Part shown: piece by piece, positions 35,670-45,412 of the stretch
Layout: each line of letters starts with the position of its first letter
How positions within the stretch are numbered: position 1 is the stretch's first letter
Source of the DNA: Acinetobacter lactucae
GTDB lineage: Bacteria > Pseudomonadota > Gammaproteobacteria > Pseudomonadales > Moraxellaceae
Direction of reading: 5' to 3'
Length of the DNA: 64,000 nucleotides
Assembly: GCF_001605885.1 (NCBI RefSeq)
Contig: NZ_LRPE01000038.1
Coordinates: 209,433-273,432, forward strand
The notes under the pieces: generated by a model
The model's input: the letters and a program-made list of their open reading frames with translations, nothing else
What the model was told of the DNA's origin: nothing
The model's database searches: none
Made by a program: the position numbers and the translations under genes

Positions 35670-36560
35670 TTAATTTTTTGCTAAAAGATATGTTGCCACA
35701 CGGTCCGCTTCTTTAAAAGCATAAGGTTGTGGTAACTGTACAACACAAGTCTGCTGTGAAATTAATTGTGATTCTAACATTTGATCAACTGAGTGCGTAA
35801 TCCGGTCGTCTTTCAAACGGTCCATTGCCATCACCCCGACTCGACAGCCTGCAGTAAGTGCCTCAAAAATCATAGACACGCTATCTTCTGTTACCCATAC
35901 AGCTTCTGCTTTTTGCATTTCCTCAAAAATCCAGCCTTGAGGTGTTTGCTCAACCGGAAATATATGTAAATGCTGGGCAAAGTTTTGTTGCCTTAAAATA
36001 TCGACAAACTCTGCTGGAGTTCGACGTGAAGTCGTCAGAATAATTTCAGCGTTTGGATTATTCTCAACAATTTTTTTAACACTACTTAATACTTTATCTT
36101 GGTTCCATTGATGTCGTTTAGATGAACCACCTAATGCAATTAAAACCCTAGCTGTTTGATGTCGATTTTCATTACGAATTGGATTGAGTGCACCACGTGT
36201 GACAATCACATGGCTGTCGGCGTGAATGCCGTCATGCTCTGGAATAACCGCATAGTCAAAGCAACCAATCGGTAAACTCGGCTTCATTAGAATAATCGTT
36301 TTAGCCTTTTTAAAAATTTTACCGAGTAACCAAACACGAAAATGTGTGTGGCTTCCTACGCCAAATATAAAATCAGGCGCTTGTTTAAATAAGGAGTTTT
36401 TTGAAGAGAAAAGTGCCAGAATTAAAGAAATAATGGGCAAATCAGTAATTAGGACTTCTTCAAAAGTTGTTTCTGGCTGTTGTCTTTGCATTGCCTGAAA
36501 CAAGCCTAATGCTTGTGAGCGGTGTCCTGCCTTACCATCAGACACATAGACAATATGCAT
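35670..36560 (-). CDS. gtrOC1: ELM1-family (mitochondrial-fission-like) glycosyltransferase of the outer-core locus
   Basis: The 296-aa protein starts MHIVYVSDGKAGHRSQALGL and contains IFGVGSHTHFRVWLLGKIF, LIALGGSSKRHQW and WVTEDSVSMIFEALTAGCRVGVMAM, matching the bacterial ELM1-like (DUF1022) family. In Acinetobacter outer-core loci the gene next to ilvE is of this type and is called gtrOC1. It is thought to act in LOS core assembly; the exact reaction is not known to me. A GGGAG site lies 5 nt before the ATG. The start codon is only about 20 nt past the T-run of the ilvE terminator. Confidence 0.84.
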   Translation of the reverse strand: MHIVYVSDGKAGHRSQALGLFQAMQRQQPETTFEEVLITDLPIISLILALFSSKNSLFKQAPDFIFGVGSHTHFRVWLLGKIFKKAKTIILMKPSLPIGCFDYAVIPEHDGIHADSHVIVTRGALNPIRNENRHQTARVLIALGGSSKRHQWNQDKVLSSVKKIVENNPNAEIILTTSRRTPAEFVDILRQQNFAQHLHIFPVEQTPQGWIFEEMQKAEAVWVTEDSVSMIFEALTAGCRVGVMAMDRLKDDRITHSVDQMLESQLISQQTCVVQLPQPYAFKEADRVATYLLAKN

Positions 36561-36583
36561 AGAAACTCCCTAAGCAAAAAAAT

Positions 36584-36612
36584 AAAAAGGCGAAACTTAT
36601 GTTCGCCTTTTT
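36584..36612 (-). terminator. ilvE terminator at the border of the outer-core operon
   Basis: AAAAAGGCGAA and TTCGCCTTTTT form a perfect 11-bp stem with a 7-nt loop; on the minus strand it is followed by TATTTTTTT. gtrOC1 begins about 20 nt further on. Confidence 0.88.
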
Positions 36613-36628
36613 ATGTTAACGGATTAAC

Positions 36629-37555
36629 TTATTTTACGTAAGTTAACCAGTGTTCATATTTCGGATTTCTACCTTGAACCGCATCAAAGTAAGTTTTTTG
36701 GATTTCAGTCGTAATTGGACCACGGGTACCCGAACCAATTGGACGGTCATCGTATTCACGAATTGGTGTTACTTCAGCAGCAGTACCTGTGAAGAATGCT
36801 TCGTCTGCAATATAAAATTCGTCACGTGTAATACGACGCTCAACTACTTGATAACCAAGATCTTTAGCAATCGTCATTACTGTTTGACGTGTAATACCAT
36901 CAAGTGCACCACCAGCGATATCTGGAGTATGTAAAACACCATCTTTAATCAAGAATACGTTTTCACCTGAACCTTGGCACACATAACCTTGTGGGTCCAT
37001 GAGCATTGCTTCATCGTAACCTGAGTGTGCAACTTCTTGATGAGCAAGAATTGACAATGTGTAGTTACCAGATGCTTTTGCTTTACACATGGTCACGTTT
37101 GGATGATGGTGAGTAAACGATGAAGTTTTAACGCGAATACCTTTCGCCATCGCTTCATCACCAAGGTAAGCACCCCACGCCCATGCTGCAACAGCGGCAT
37201 GAATTGTGTTATTTGTTGCTGCAATACCAAGTTTCTCTGAACCGATCCAGATGAGTGGGCGTAAATAGCAAGAAGCTAATTTATTTTCACGAACAACATC
37301 GATTTGTGCTTGTTCAAGCGCTGCTTGATCATACGGCACTTTCATTTGATAAATTTTTGCTGAATTTAACAAACGTTTTGTGTGGTCTTGAAGACGGAAA
37401 ATGGCAGTACCTTTAGGAGTTTCATAAGCACGAACACCCTCAAATACGCCCATACTGTAGTGTAAAGTATGGGTTAAAACGTGAATCTTTGCATCACGCC
37501 AATCAATTAATTGTCCATCTTGCCAAATAAAACCATCACGATCAGCCAAATTCAT
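36629..37555 (-). CDS. ilvE: Branched-chain-amino-acid aminotransferase
   Basis: IlvE carries out the last step of valine, leucine and isoleucine synthesis. The 308-aa fold-type IV PLP enzyme shows HTLHYSMGVFEGVRAYET, the PLP-lysine region TMCKAKASGNYTLSILA, GSGENVFLIKDG and TRQTVMTIAKDLGYQVVERRI, EAFFTGTAAEVTPI. I chose the ATG at 37555 because GGAG lies 6 nt upstream; the frame extends four codons to a TTG. It starts 24 nt after glnE, forming an operon, and marks the other border of the outer-core locus. Confidence 0.97.
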   Translation of the reverse strand: MNLADRDGFIWQDGQLIDWRDAKIHVLTHTLHYSMGVFEGVRAYETPKGTAIFRLQDHTKRLLNSAKIYQMKVPYDQAALEQAQIDVVRENKLASCYLRPLIWIGSEKLGIAATNNTIHAAVAAWAWGAYLGDEAMAKGIRVKTSSFTHHHPNVTMCKAKASGNYTLSILAHQEVAHSGYDEAMLMDPQGYVCQGSGENVFLIKDGVLHTPDIAGGALDGITRQTVMTIAKDLGYQVVERRITRDEFYIADEAFFTGTAAEVTPIREYDDRPIGSGTRGPITTEIQKTYFDAVQGRNPKYEHWLTYVK

Positions 37556-37579
37556 GGAACACTCCAAATTGTTATAAAA

Positions 37580-40330
37580 TCATTCACTATCCAACTCAAC
37601 CGAGGCGGTTGGGTCTATTAATCTTTGCCATAAATTGCAAACGACCGCACGGGTACTACGCCAGTCCGCTGCGCTTACTTGCATGGATTGATTTGCAAGG
37701 GCTAAACGGTGGCTTTCGGCACGTTCACTAAGATAGGCTCGAATTAATGCTGTGGCATCTTCACTGGATAAGCAGTCTGCTTTAGCAGCATCTTCTAATA
37801 TTCTTACATTATCAGAATAATGGGCGAGATCGGGTTTCGTCCCGCTCCATGCAAGTACAGCATACTGTGCCATAAATTCGATATCTACGATACCACCTGC
37901 GTCCTGTTTTAAATGAAAAATACCATGTTTTTTTTGTTCAGAAGACGAACCTAGGTGGTCTTTCATTTTCTGACGCATTTTCAGCACTTCCTCACGAACA
38001 TAAGCCTCATCTCTAGACTGAGTCAATATCTCGCGGCGAAATATTTCAAATTTCTGGCAAAGCGCCTCATCACCAGCAATAGAACGCGCTCGAACTAATG
38101 CCTGATGCTCCCAAAGCCATGCACTTTTCAACTGATAGTGTTCATAAGCTTTCAGACTCGTCACCAATAAACCAGCTTCACCTGAAGGTCTTAACCGTGT
38201 ATCAATTTCATAGACACGACCATCTAGTGTTTGTGTCGTCATGAGTGACATAAACTTTTGAGCAACACGCATAGCAAACTCAAAGCCACTAATGGACTTC
38301 GTTCCATCCGTATCAGCTTGTTCATCTAGATAGTGAATAAAGACAAGGTCTAAGTCAGAACCATAGCCCAGCTCAATACCGCCCACTTTGCCATAACCAA
38401 TGACAGCAAAAGCTTTGTAGTCGAGTGAGCAGCGCTTTCCATCAACATCGCACGGGTAACCATGACGTTTTGCTACTGTTTGATAAGCCAAATTAAGTGT
38501 TGCATTCACACTCACTTCAGCAATATCAGTTAATGCATCAGATACCTTCATGAGAGGACTTTCAGCTAGTACATCACTTGCAGCGACCGTGAGTACATTA
38601 CTCTTTTTAAATAAGCGAAGCGCTCGCATTTGATCTTCGACTTGATCAATCTCAATACGAAGTAACTGCTGACGTAATGAGTCTTCTAAGTCCTTACGTT
38701 TTGGTAGCTCAAAGTCCATCGACAAAAACTCATCCAGCAGTACCGGATATTGAGTTAACTCTTCACAAATCCACGGGCTTACAGTCGCCATTTTTACTAA
38801 GCGTTGCAGTGCCCCCTTACTTTCAATCAGCATCACCAAATACACGGTTCGACGCATAACAGATTCAATAAGCGGCATTAAACGTAATAATGCAGTTTGT
38901 GGTTGTTCTGACTGTAAGATCGCTTCAATTAAATGAGGCCAAAACGTTTTTAAACGCTGCACAGCATTTGAAGGAAGTTTTTTGAGTGCGTGCCCATGCC
39001 AAAACTCATGAATCAGATTTTTCGCATTCTCATCTAGTACTTCATCTAGCTGCTGCTCTAACTGCCCATAATTCTCTGTTGCTGCATTAGAGCTGGTATC
39101 TTCAATGAGTTGCTTAAATTGAACTTTGACTTTTTGACGTTTCTCATTAAGAACATCAATAAATTCATTCCAGCTTGCGAAACCCAAAGTATCTATAATG
39201 CGTTGTCTTAGGTCTAATTCTTCTGGTAATAACTGGGTTTGCTGATCATTAAGAGCTTGAATTGCATGTTCAACACGGCGTAAAAACAAGTATGCATCTT
39301 CAAGTTCTAATACAGCTTGTTTTTCTAATAAACCTGCTTCGCCAATATGTTCTAAGCTGACTAAACATTGACGGTCTTGTAACTCACGTTTAGACCCACC
39401 GTAAATAAGCTGAAAGACCTGAACAATGAACTCAATTTCGCGAATACCACCTGCGCCGAGTTTAATATCATCCTCAATATGACGGCGTAACACTTCGCGT
39501 TCAATCATCGCTTTCATATCACGCATGGCAGCAAAGGCGGTGTAATCGACATAACGACGGAATACAAAAGGACGCGTCATCTCTAACAAGTCCTGTCCTT
39601 CTTTACCACCCGTTACAACACGCGCTTTAATCCATGCATAACGTTCCCACTCACGGCCATGCTGACTTAAATATTTTTCTAAAGCTGCATGACTAATCGC
39701 TAGTGCCGAACCATCGCCCCAAGGGCGTAAGCGCATATCAACTCGAAATACAAAACCATCTGCGGTAATGTGCTCAAGTAAATAAATGAGTTTTTGTCCC
39801 CATAAAATACAGAACTGCTGTACATCAATACATTTGCGGCCATTGGTTTCGCCTTGCTCATCAAAGGCAAAAATCAAATCGATATCACTCGATAAGTTAA
39901 GCTCTTGAGCACCAAGTTTACCCATGGCAACCACAATCAAGTCTTGGACTTTGCCAGAATAACTTAACGGTTCCCCATGTTTCGCCACAAGTGCTACACG
40001 CGCAAAATCCTTTGCTGCACAGATACTGGCATCGGCAAAATCAGAAAGTTCACGAGTGAGTGTGACAACATCGGTAAGCTGATTGGCATCCTGCCAGATC
40101 CAACGGAACATTAAACGACAACGTAAAATGCGCAGACCACGCATCCAAAGCGTTTCATCATTAATTCCATCTAATGTGGTTTGTACGAACTGGTAAATCT
40201 GTTCGGTCGAGAGCGGCGCAGTAAATTGATCTATTTGATAATCTTTTTCTAAAACAGCTTGATGCAAGGCTAAAACTTGTTCTGCGTACTGACTCGCACG
40301 CAATGTTTTTTGTAACTGCTCCGCATTCAT
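37580..40330 (-). CDS. glnE: Bifunctional glutamine synthetase adenylyltransferase/adenylyl-removing enzyme
   Basis: GlnE adds AMP to, and removes it from, glutamine synthetase in response to PII. The 916-aa protein contains two nucleotidyltransferase domains: the N-terminal (deadenylylating) one with LNLSSDIDLIFAFDE and the C-terminal (adenylylating) one with ELGYGSDLDLVFIHYLDE, each with the DxD metal motif, separated by helical regulatory segments. GGAGIREIEFIVQVFQL and DAGGIVDIEFMAQYAVL are the matching pair after each catalytic core. It is followed closely by ilvE. Confidence 0.97.
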   Translation of the reverse strand: MNAEQLQKTLRASQYAEQVLALHQAVLEKDYQIDQFTAPLSTEQIYQFVQTTLDGINDETLWMRGLRILRCRLMFRWIWQDANQLTDVVTLTRELSDFADASICAAKDFARVALVAKHGEPLSYSGKVQDLIVVAMGKLGAQELNLSSDIDLIFAFDEQGETNGRKCIDVQQFCILWGQKLIYLLEHITADGFVFRVDMRLRPWGDGSALAISHAALEKYLSQHGREWERYAWIKARVVTGGKEGQDLLEMTRPFVFRRYVDYTAFAAMRDMKAMIEREVLRRHIEDDIKLGAGGIREIEFIVQVFQLIYGGSKRELQDRQCLVSLEHIGEAGLLEKQAVLELEDAYLFLRRVEHAIQALNDQQTQLLPEELDLRQRIIDTLGFASWNEFIDVLNEKRQKVKVQFKQLIEDTSSNAATENYGQLEQQLDEVLDENAKNLIHEFWHGHALKKLPSNAVQRLKTFWPHLIEAILQSEQPQTALLRLMPLIESVMRRTVYLVMLIESKGALQRLVKMATVSPWICEELTQYPVLLDEFLSMDFELPKRKDLEDSLRQQLLRIEIDQVEDQMRALRLFKKSNVLTVAASDVLAESPLMKVSDALTDIAEVSVNATLNLAYQTVAKRHGYPCDVDGKRCSLDYKAFAVIGYGKVGGIELGYGSDLDLVFIHYLDEQADTDGTKSISGFEFAMRVAQKFMSLMTTQTLDGRVYEIDTRLRPSGEAGLLVTSLKAYEHYQLKSAWLWEHQALVRARSIAGDEALCQKFEIFRREILTQSRDEAYVREEVLKMRQKMKDHLGSSSEQKKHGIFHLKQDAGGIVDIEFMAQYAVLAWSGTKPDLAHYSDNVRILEDAAKADCLSSEDATALIRAYLSERAESHRLALANQSMQVSAADWRSTRAVVCNLWQRLIDPTASVELDSE

Positions 40331-40397
40331 ATAAAAAGCTCTTTTCCTCGTACTCTCTTTTTAGTTATAACAGTTCGAGTAGTGCTAGGAAAAGGGA

Positions 40398-41669
40398 TTA
40401 GACTAATTTTGCTTCCGATGTAGAATGATGTTCGGTAAGCGTCTCGTGACTTTCTTGAGCTGAAGGCAGTAAAACTTTAAATGTTGTTCCAACACCTTCT
40501 TTAGAACTAACGTCAATTTGTCCCTGATTAATCTCGACAAAACGCTTACAAAGACTCAAACCTAAGCCTGCGCCTTTTTCACCTGCGGTTCCTTTAAAAC
40601 TGGCTGTAATACGTGGATGGAACAAATTTGTCATTTGTTTTTCGGTCATGCCTAAACCAGTGTCTCGAACTATTATTTCTATATTTTTATCAGCTTGCCG
40701 AGCTTCAATAAAAACTTTACCCGATCCATCAATGTCGGTAAATTTCAGCGCGTTTGACACCAAATTTTGGATTACAGAGGTCATCATATTGATATCGGCA
40801 TAGATATTTAAATCATCTGGAACATCATTGACTAGTTCAATATTTTTCTTTAAAGCTAATGTGCGCAGTACATCGCAAACGATATTGCTGACTTGTCTAA
40901 GCTTAAAGTTAATCGGGTGATAAACAAAACGCCCTCCTTCTGCCATCGCCCATGTTAGTAAACTTTCAAGTAAGTTATAGGTTGATTGCGAGGTGTCGTA
41001 TAAATAATCTGCAATATTTTGAATACTAGATTCATCTAAGGTTTCACGCTCTTTAGCGAGTACCTCTGAAAATCCGAGCAGTCCATGAAACGGCGCACGT
41101 AAGTCATGCGAAATAATTGAGAAAAACTTTGTTTTACTCGAATTAATCGCTACCTGTTGTTCATAGAGTTCGTTTAACTCTTCATAGTTAAACTTCAACT
41201 CGACTTGCTGCATAAAAGTAGAACAATAATCGAGCAGTAGTTGAATATCGTCATCTTCAAATGTTGCCGCATCGTCATCAAAAAAGACAGCAAAACCCAT
41301 CGAGGTTTTATCAGGGTGTAAAAGATGCACGGCCAATGCCCTGCTGCACTCAATATTTAATTCTTTTAAATAATTGATTAAATTTTGATAAGAAGGATGT
41401 AAGTGATTAATGATCTGTTGTTTGGCGAAACACTGTTTTAAATGCTTTGATGGCTTAAACGAGATTGCCGTCATACCTTCAGGACAACGGTGCCAAAAGT
41501 AAGGTTCCTGATTAAAAGTTAACAAGGCTTTTTTACAATTTAAAAGACGAAGACTAAATCGGAAAAATTGCTCGATATAGTTCTGCTCGGCATTTAATCC
41601 AAGCAACAGAGATATCCTACAAGCACTTAACTGCTCAACCTGATTTAGTTCTAAACGTTGGAATGTCAT
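40398..41669 (-). CDS. Orphan sensor histidine kinase (soluble)
   Basis: The 423-aa kinase lacks TM segments and is probably cytosolic. The first ~170 residues look like a GAF-type sensor region (LLLGLNAEQNYIEQFFRFSLRLLNC...AVHLLHPDKTSMGFAVFFDDD). HisKA follows, with FFSIISHDLRAPFHGLLGFSEVL, then HATPase_c with N box VIQNLVSNALKFT, VRDTGLGM and GEKGAGLGLSLCKRFVE. I chose the ATG at 41669: GAGG lies 6 nt upstream, while the longer frame starts with GTG four codons earlier. No response regulator gene is adjacent, so its partner is elsewhere. Confidence 0.88.
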   Translation of the reverse strand: MTFQRLELNQVEQLSACRISLLLGLNAEQNYIEQFFRFSLRLLNCKKALLTFNQEPYFWHRCPEGMTAISFKPSKHLKQCFAKQQIINHLHPSYQNLINYLKELNIECSRALAVHLLHPDKTSMGFAVFFDDDAATFEDDDIQLLLDYCSTFMQQVELKFNYEELNELYEQQVAINSSKTKFFSIISHDLRAPFHGLLGFSEVLAKERETLDESSIQNIADYLYDTSQSTYNLLESLLTWAMAEGGRFVYHPINFKLRQVSNIVCDVLRTLALKKNIELVNDVPDDLNIYADINMMTSVIQNLVSNALKFTDIDGSGKVFIEARQADKNIEIIVRDTGLGMTEKQMTNLFHPRITASFKGTAGEKGAGLGLSLCKRFVEINQGQIDVSSKEGVGTTFKVLLPSAQESHETLTEHHSTSEAKLV

Positions 41670-42068
41670 TGCCCGCCTCACAGATTTTGTCGTTTTTGGT
41701 CGGAACCGCTCTCAATCAAGAAATGTACTTATAATCATTATGATCTACTACAAACTTTAACACAGTACATAAAAAGAGCAACGTTCTTTTCGAAATAGAA
41801 ATGTGAAGTTTCAATTAAAGGTTTTCAGATACATAAAGTGGGTATGCTTTAGAAAAATACAACAAATGTTTGAAGGTAGAGAATTGTAAGATGTTAGAAA
41901 TGCGAGTTCAGAATATTAGTAAAACATAGTGTAAAAAAATAATATTTGAATAAGAGCTTAGATTTTTGATCAGTTTCACTTTTATCAAGCTCATTTTGTA
42001 TTTAAAGAAAAACTTCTTGAGCTTAAAAATTGAAAGATTTTTATAAACTCTAAATTTATGGCTAGAAA

Positions 42069-42088
42069 TTCGAGCCCGACCCTCGGGA
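42069..42088 (+). repeat. Inverted remnant of the tRNA-Leu 3' end
   Basis: TTCGAGCCCGACCCTCGGGA is identical at 19 of 20 positions to the T-loop/acceptor end of the nearby tRNA-Leu(CAA) gene (42203-42222) but in the opposite orientation. It has no tRNA body around it. Confidence 0.65.
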
Positions 42089-42143
42089 TTAAATAATCAT
42101 TTCATAATTTCTTAAGCTCTATCCACTTTTTTATATCCAACAA

Positions 42144-42174
42144 AAAACCCCTAAACCGTTAGTTTAGGGGTTTT
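42144..42174 (-). terminator. Rho-independent terminator of tRNA-Leu
   Basis: AAAACCCCTAAA and TTTAGGGGTTTT form a perfect 12-bp stem with loop CCGTTAG; on the minus strand six T residues follow. Confidence 0.9.
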
Positions 42175-42199
42175 CGTAGAATCATAAGATTCTGAATCT

Positions 42200-42286
42200 T
42201 GGTCCCGAGGGTCGGACTCGAACCGACACGTCATCTCTGACAGCGGATTTTGAGTCCGCCGCGTCTACCAATTTCACCACCTCGGG
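42200..42286 (-). tRNA. tRNA-Leu (anticodon CAA)
   Basis: Read on the minus strand the 87-nt gene folds as a class II tRNA: acceptor CCCGAGG/CCTCGGG, D-arm with GGTAGACGC, anticodon stem-loop GCGGA-CTCAAAA-TCCGC giving anticodon CAA (codon UUG), a long variable arm (TGTCAGAGATGACG), T-arm GTCGG-TTCGAGT-CCGAC, discriminator A and an encoded CCA. The discriminator A and long variable arm are leucine hallmarks. A terminator follows 26 nt downstream. Confidence 0.95.
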
Positions 42287-42468
42287 AGAGGAAGTATGTT
42301 TGTGTTGCGTATATTAGCGCGTTTGTAAAACTTGTCAAACCCTAAGTGAATATTATCGTTCACTTTTAGACCATTTAAACATTTTTCATGATTTCGGCTA
42401 GAAGCACAGCCATACAAAAGTGAAAAAGTTTATACTAGGCCCAATTTTTGCGGTGTTTTTTCTCAAAT

Positions 42469-43506
42469 ATGCAACTGTCTGACTTTTCCTTTGAATTACC
42501 TGATGAACTTATTGCCCGTTACCCTCTTGAATCACGTAGTGCTTCACGGTTGTTGCACTTAGACTCGAAAGGTCAATATCACGATCACATGTTCACAGAC
42601 ATTATCGATCTGTTCGAAGAAGGTGATCTATTAGTGCTTAATGACACTAAGGTCATGAAAGCTCGACTTAAAGGAAAACGCTCTACAGGTGGTGCGATTG
42701 AGATTCTGGTTGAGCGTATGCTGAACCACACCACAGCGTATTGTCATATTAAATCAAGCAACTCACCTAAAGCAGGTGCGGAGCTTTTTATCGGTGCCGA
42801 CAATATTCCAGTGATTGTACGTGGCCGTCACGAAAACTTATTTGTGGTTGAGTTTTCACAGCCGATCTTGCCTGTACTTGAGCAATATGGTCAGTTACCT
42901 ATTCCGCCTTACTTTAACCGTGAAGCAGAGGAAATTGATACAGAACGCTATCAAACGGTTTTCCATAATCCTGAAAAAATTGCCAGTGTTGCCGCTCCTA
43001 CTGCTAGCTTGCACTTTGACGAAGAGTTACTAGCAAAGTTAGAGCAAAAAAATGTTCAAAAATCTTTTGTGACTTTACATGTCGGTGCTGGCACCTTTAT
43101 GCCTGTTCGTACTGATGACATTACCAATCATGTCATGCACAGTGAATGGTGTGATGTTCCTCAAGAAACCATTGATTTAATTTTGGCGACTAAAGCACGC
43201 GGCAATAAAGTGATTGCCATTGGTACAACCGCGACACGTGCTTTAGAAAGTGCAGCTCAAGCTCATGGCGGTAAAATTGCAGCTTGGACTGGCGACACGC
43301 AAATTTTTATCTATCCAGGTTATGAGTTCTGCATCGTGGACCGTTTAATTACTAACTTCCATTTACCAGAGTCCACCCTGCTCATGTTGGTATCAGCGCT
43401 ATCAAATCGAGACAACATTTTGGCTGCCTATGAACATGCAGTTAAAAGCCGCTATCGTTTCTTTAGCTATGGCGATGCAATGCTGATTGATAAGTTAGAA
43501 GTTTAA
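42469..43506 (+). CDS. queA: S-adenosylmethionine:tRNA ribosyltransferase-isomerase
   Basis: QueA adds the cyclopentene ring precursor from SAM to preQ1 in tRNA, the penultimate step of queuosine formation. The 345-aa protein starts [20 protein letters not shown] and has [69 protein letters not shown] and [20 protein letters not shown] start it at the ATG at 42469; the frame extends to a TTG at 42448 with no support. It is followed by tgt after 294 bp, as in many gamma-proteobacteria. Confidence 0.97.
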   Translation: MQLSDFSFELPDELIARYPLESRSASRLLHLDSKGQYHDHMFTDIIDLFEEGDLLVLNDTKVMKARLKGKRSTGGAIEILVERMLNHTTAYCHIKSSNSPKAGAELFIGADNIPVIVRGRHENLFVVEFSQPILPVLEQYGQLPIPPYFNREAEEIDTERYQTVFHNPEKIASVAAPTASLHFDEELLAKLEQKNVQKSFVTLHVGAGTFMPVRTDDITNHVMHSEWCDVPQETIDLILATKARGNKVIAIGTTATRALESAAQAHGGKIAAWTGDTQIFIYPGYEFCIVDRLITNFHLPESTLLMLVSALSNRDNILAAYEHAVKSRYRFFSYGDAMLIDKLEV

Positions 43507-43800
43507 AAATTAAATTCTGATCGATATTGTTAATTATCTATACACATCTTCTATCATAAGGATGCAAATATTTAGCAATATCGATTAGCTTTGCCAAGTC
43601 GATTATAATTTTTATAAGCCTGAATTTTAGATATTCCCTTCATTAAAATATCTATGCCATAAAACCTATTCTTAGTTTCTCCCATCTTTTTATATAACGG
43701 CTACATTTAGTAGTAGAACTACGTCGCAGAATCAAGGAAAATAGCCCTCTTTTTAGCAGCGAACTGTTCCTTCGCCTCTGCTCGTGTTCAGGATTTTTAG
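43507..43800. other. Intergenic region between queA and tgt
   Basis: I see no convincing gene in these 294 bp. They contain a 10-bp inverted repeat, ATCGATATTG (43520-43529) and CAATATCGAT (43576-43585), separated by 46 bp. An AGGA motif 8 nt before the tgt ATG is the tgt ribosome site. The promoter of the tgt-yajC-secDF group probably lies here. Confidence 0.5.
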
Positions 43801-44934
<1,134 letters not shown>

Positions 44935-45031
44935 GCCAGATTTGCGCTCAACCTCAAGACAAGGTAAATTGCAAAACGAATTAGGATTATGTCAGTTATC
45001 TGACTCATATTTTTAACTTTAGGAAATCAAA

Positions 45032-45361
45032 ATGAGCTTTTTAATTTCTGCTGCTCATGCAGCACCGGCAGCTGGCCCAACTACTGGTATTTTGCCGAAC
45101 ATCTTGATGATTGTCGTATTCGTTGCAATCTTTTATTTCTTAATTTGGCGTCCTCAAGCAAAACGTGCTAAAGAACACCGCACCTTAATCGAAAGCTTAG
45201 GTGTAGGTAGTGAAGTTGTTTTTGCTGGTGGTTTAATGGGCAAAGTGACCAAAATTGAGGGTGACTATGCAGTTGTTGAACTTAGCCGTGGTGTAGAAGT
45301 AAAAATTCAGCGTGCCAGCGTAATTTCAGTATTACCTGAAGGCACTCTAAATAACCTTTAA
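45032..45361 (+). CDS. yajC: Preprotein translocase subunit YajC
   Basis: YajC is a small accessory subunit of the SecDF complex. The 109-aa protein has one TM helix (ILPNILMIVVFVAIFYFLIW) followed by RPQAKRAKEHRTLIESLGVGSEVVFAGGLMGKVTKIE, the conserved cytoplasmic segment with RPQxKRxKEH. TAGGAAA lies upstream of the ATG. A hairpin-T-run follows before secD. Confidence 0.97.
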   Translation: MSFLISAAHAAPAAGPTTGILPNILMIVVFVAIFYFLIWRPQAKRAKEHRTLIESLGVGSEVVFAGGLMGKVTKIEGDYAVVELSRGVEVKIQRASVISVLPEGTLNNL

Positions 45362-45371
45362 TCATAAAACA

Positions 45372-45394
45372 GTCGTGCTTTAGCACGGCTTTTT
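45372..45394 (+). terminator. Internal terminator/attenuator between yajC and secD
   Basis: GTCGTGC and GCACGGC form a 7-bp stem (one G-U) with loop TTTA, followed by TTTTT. It lies between two genes of one functional complex and may set their ratio. Confidence 0.65.
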
Positions 45395-45412
45395 CATTTA
45401 AGAAGAAAGCGA

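Larger units (their letters stand above)
41670..42199. other. 530-bp intergenic region between sensor kinase and tRNA-Leu
   Basis: This AT-rich stretch contains no ORF I can support; the longest ATG frame I checked (from 41891) is 12 codons. It holds the kinase promoter side, a fragment resembling the tRNA-Leu 3' end (42069-42088), and the tRNA terminator (42144-42174). A small hairpin AGAATC/GATTCT lies at 42178-42193 just after the tRNA 3' end. Confidence 0.6.

Noticed and set aside
42069..42286. Attachment site of an integrative element at tRNA-Leu
   Set aside because: The repeat is inverted, there is no integrase gene, and the flanking genes are ordinary chromosomal genes.
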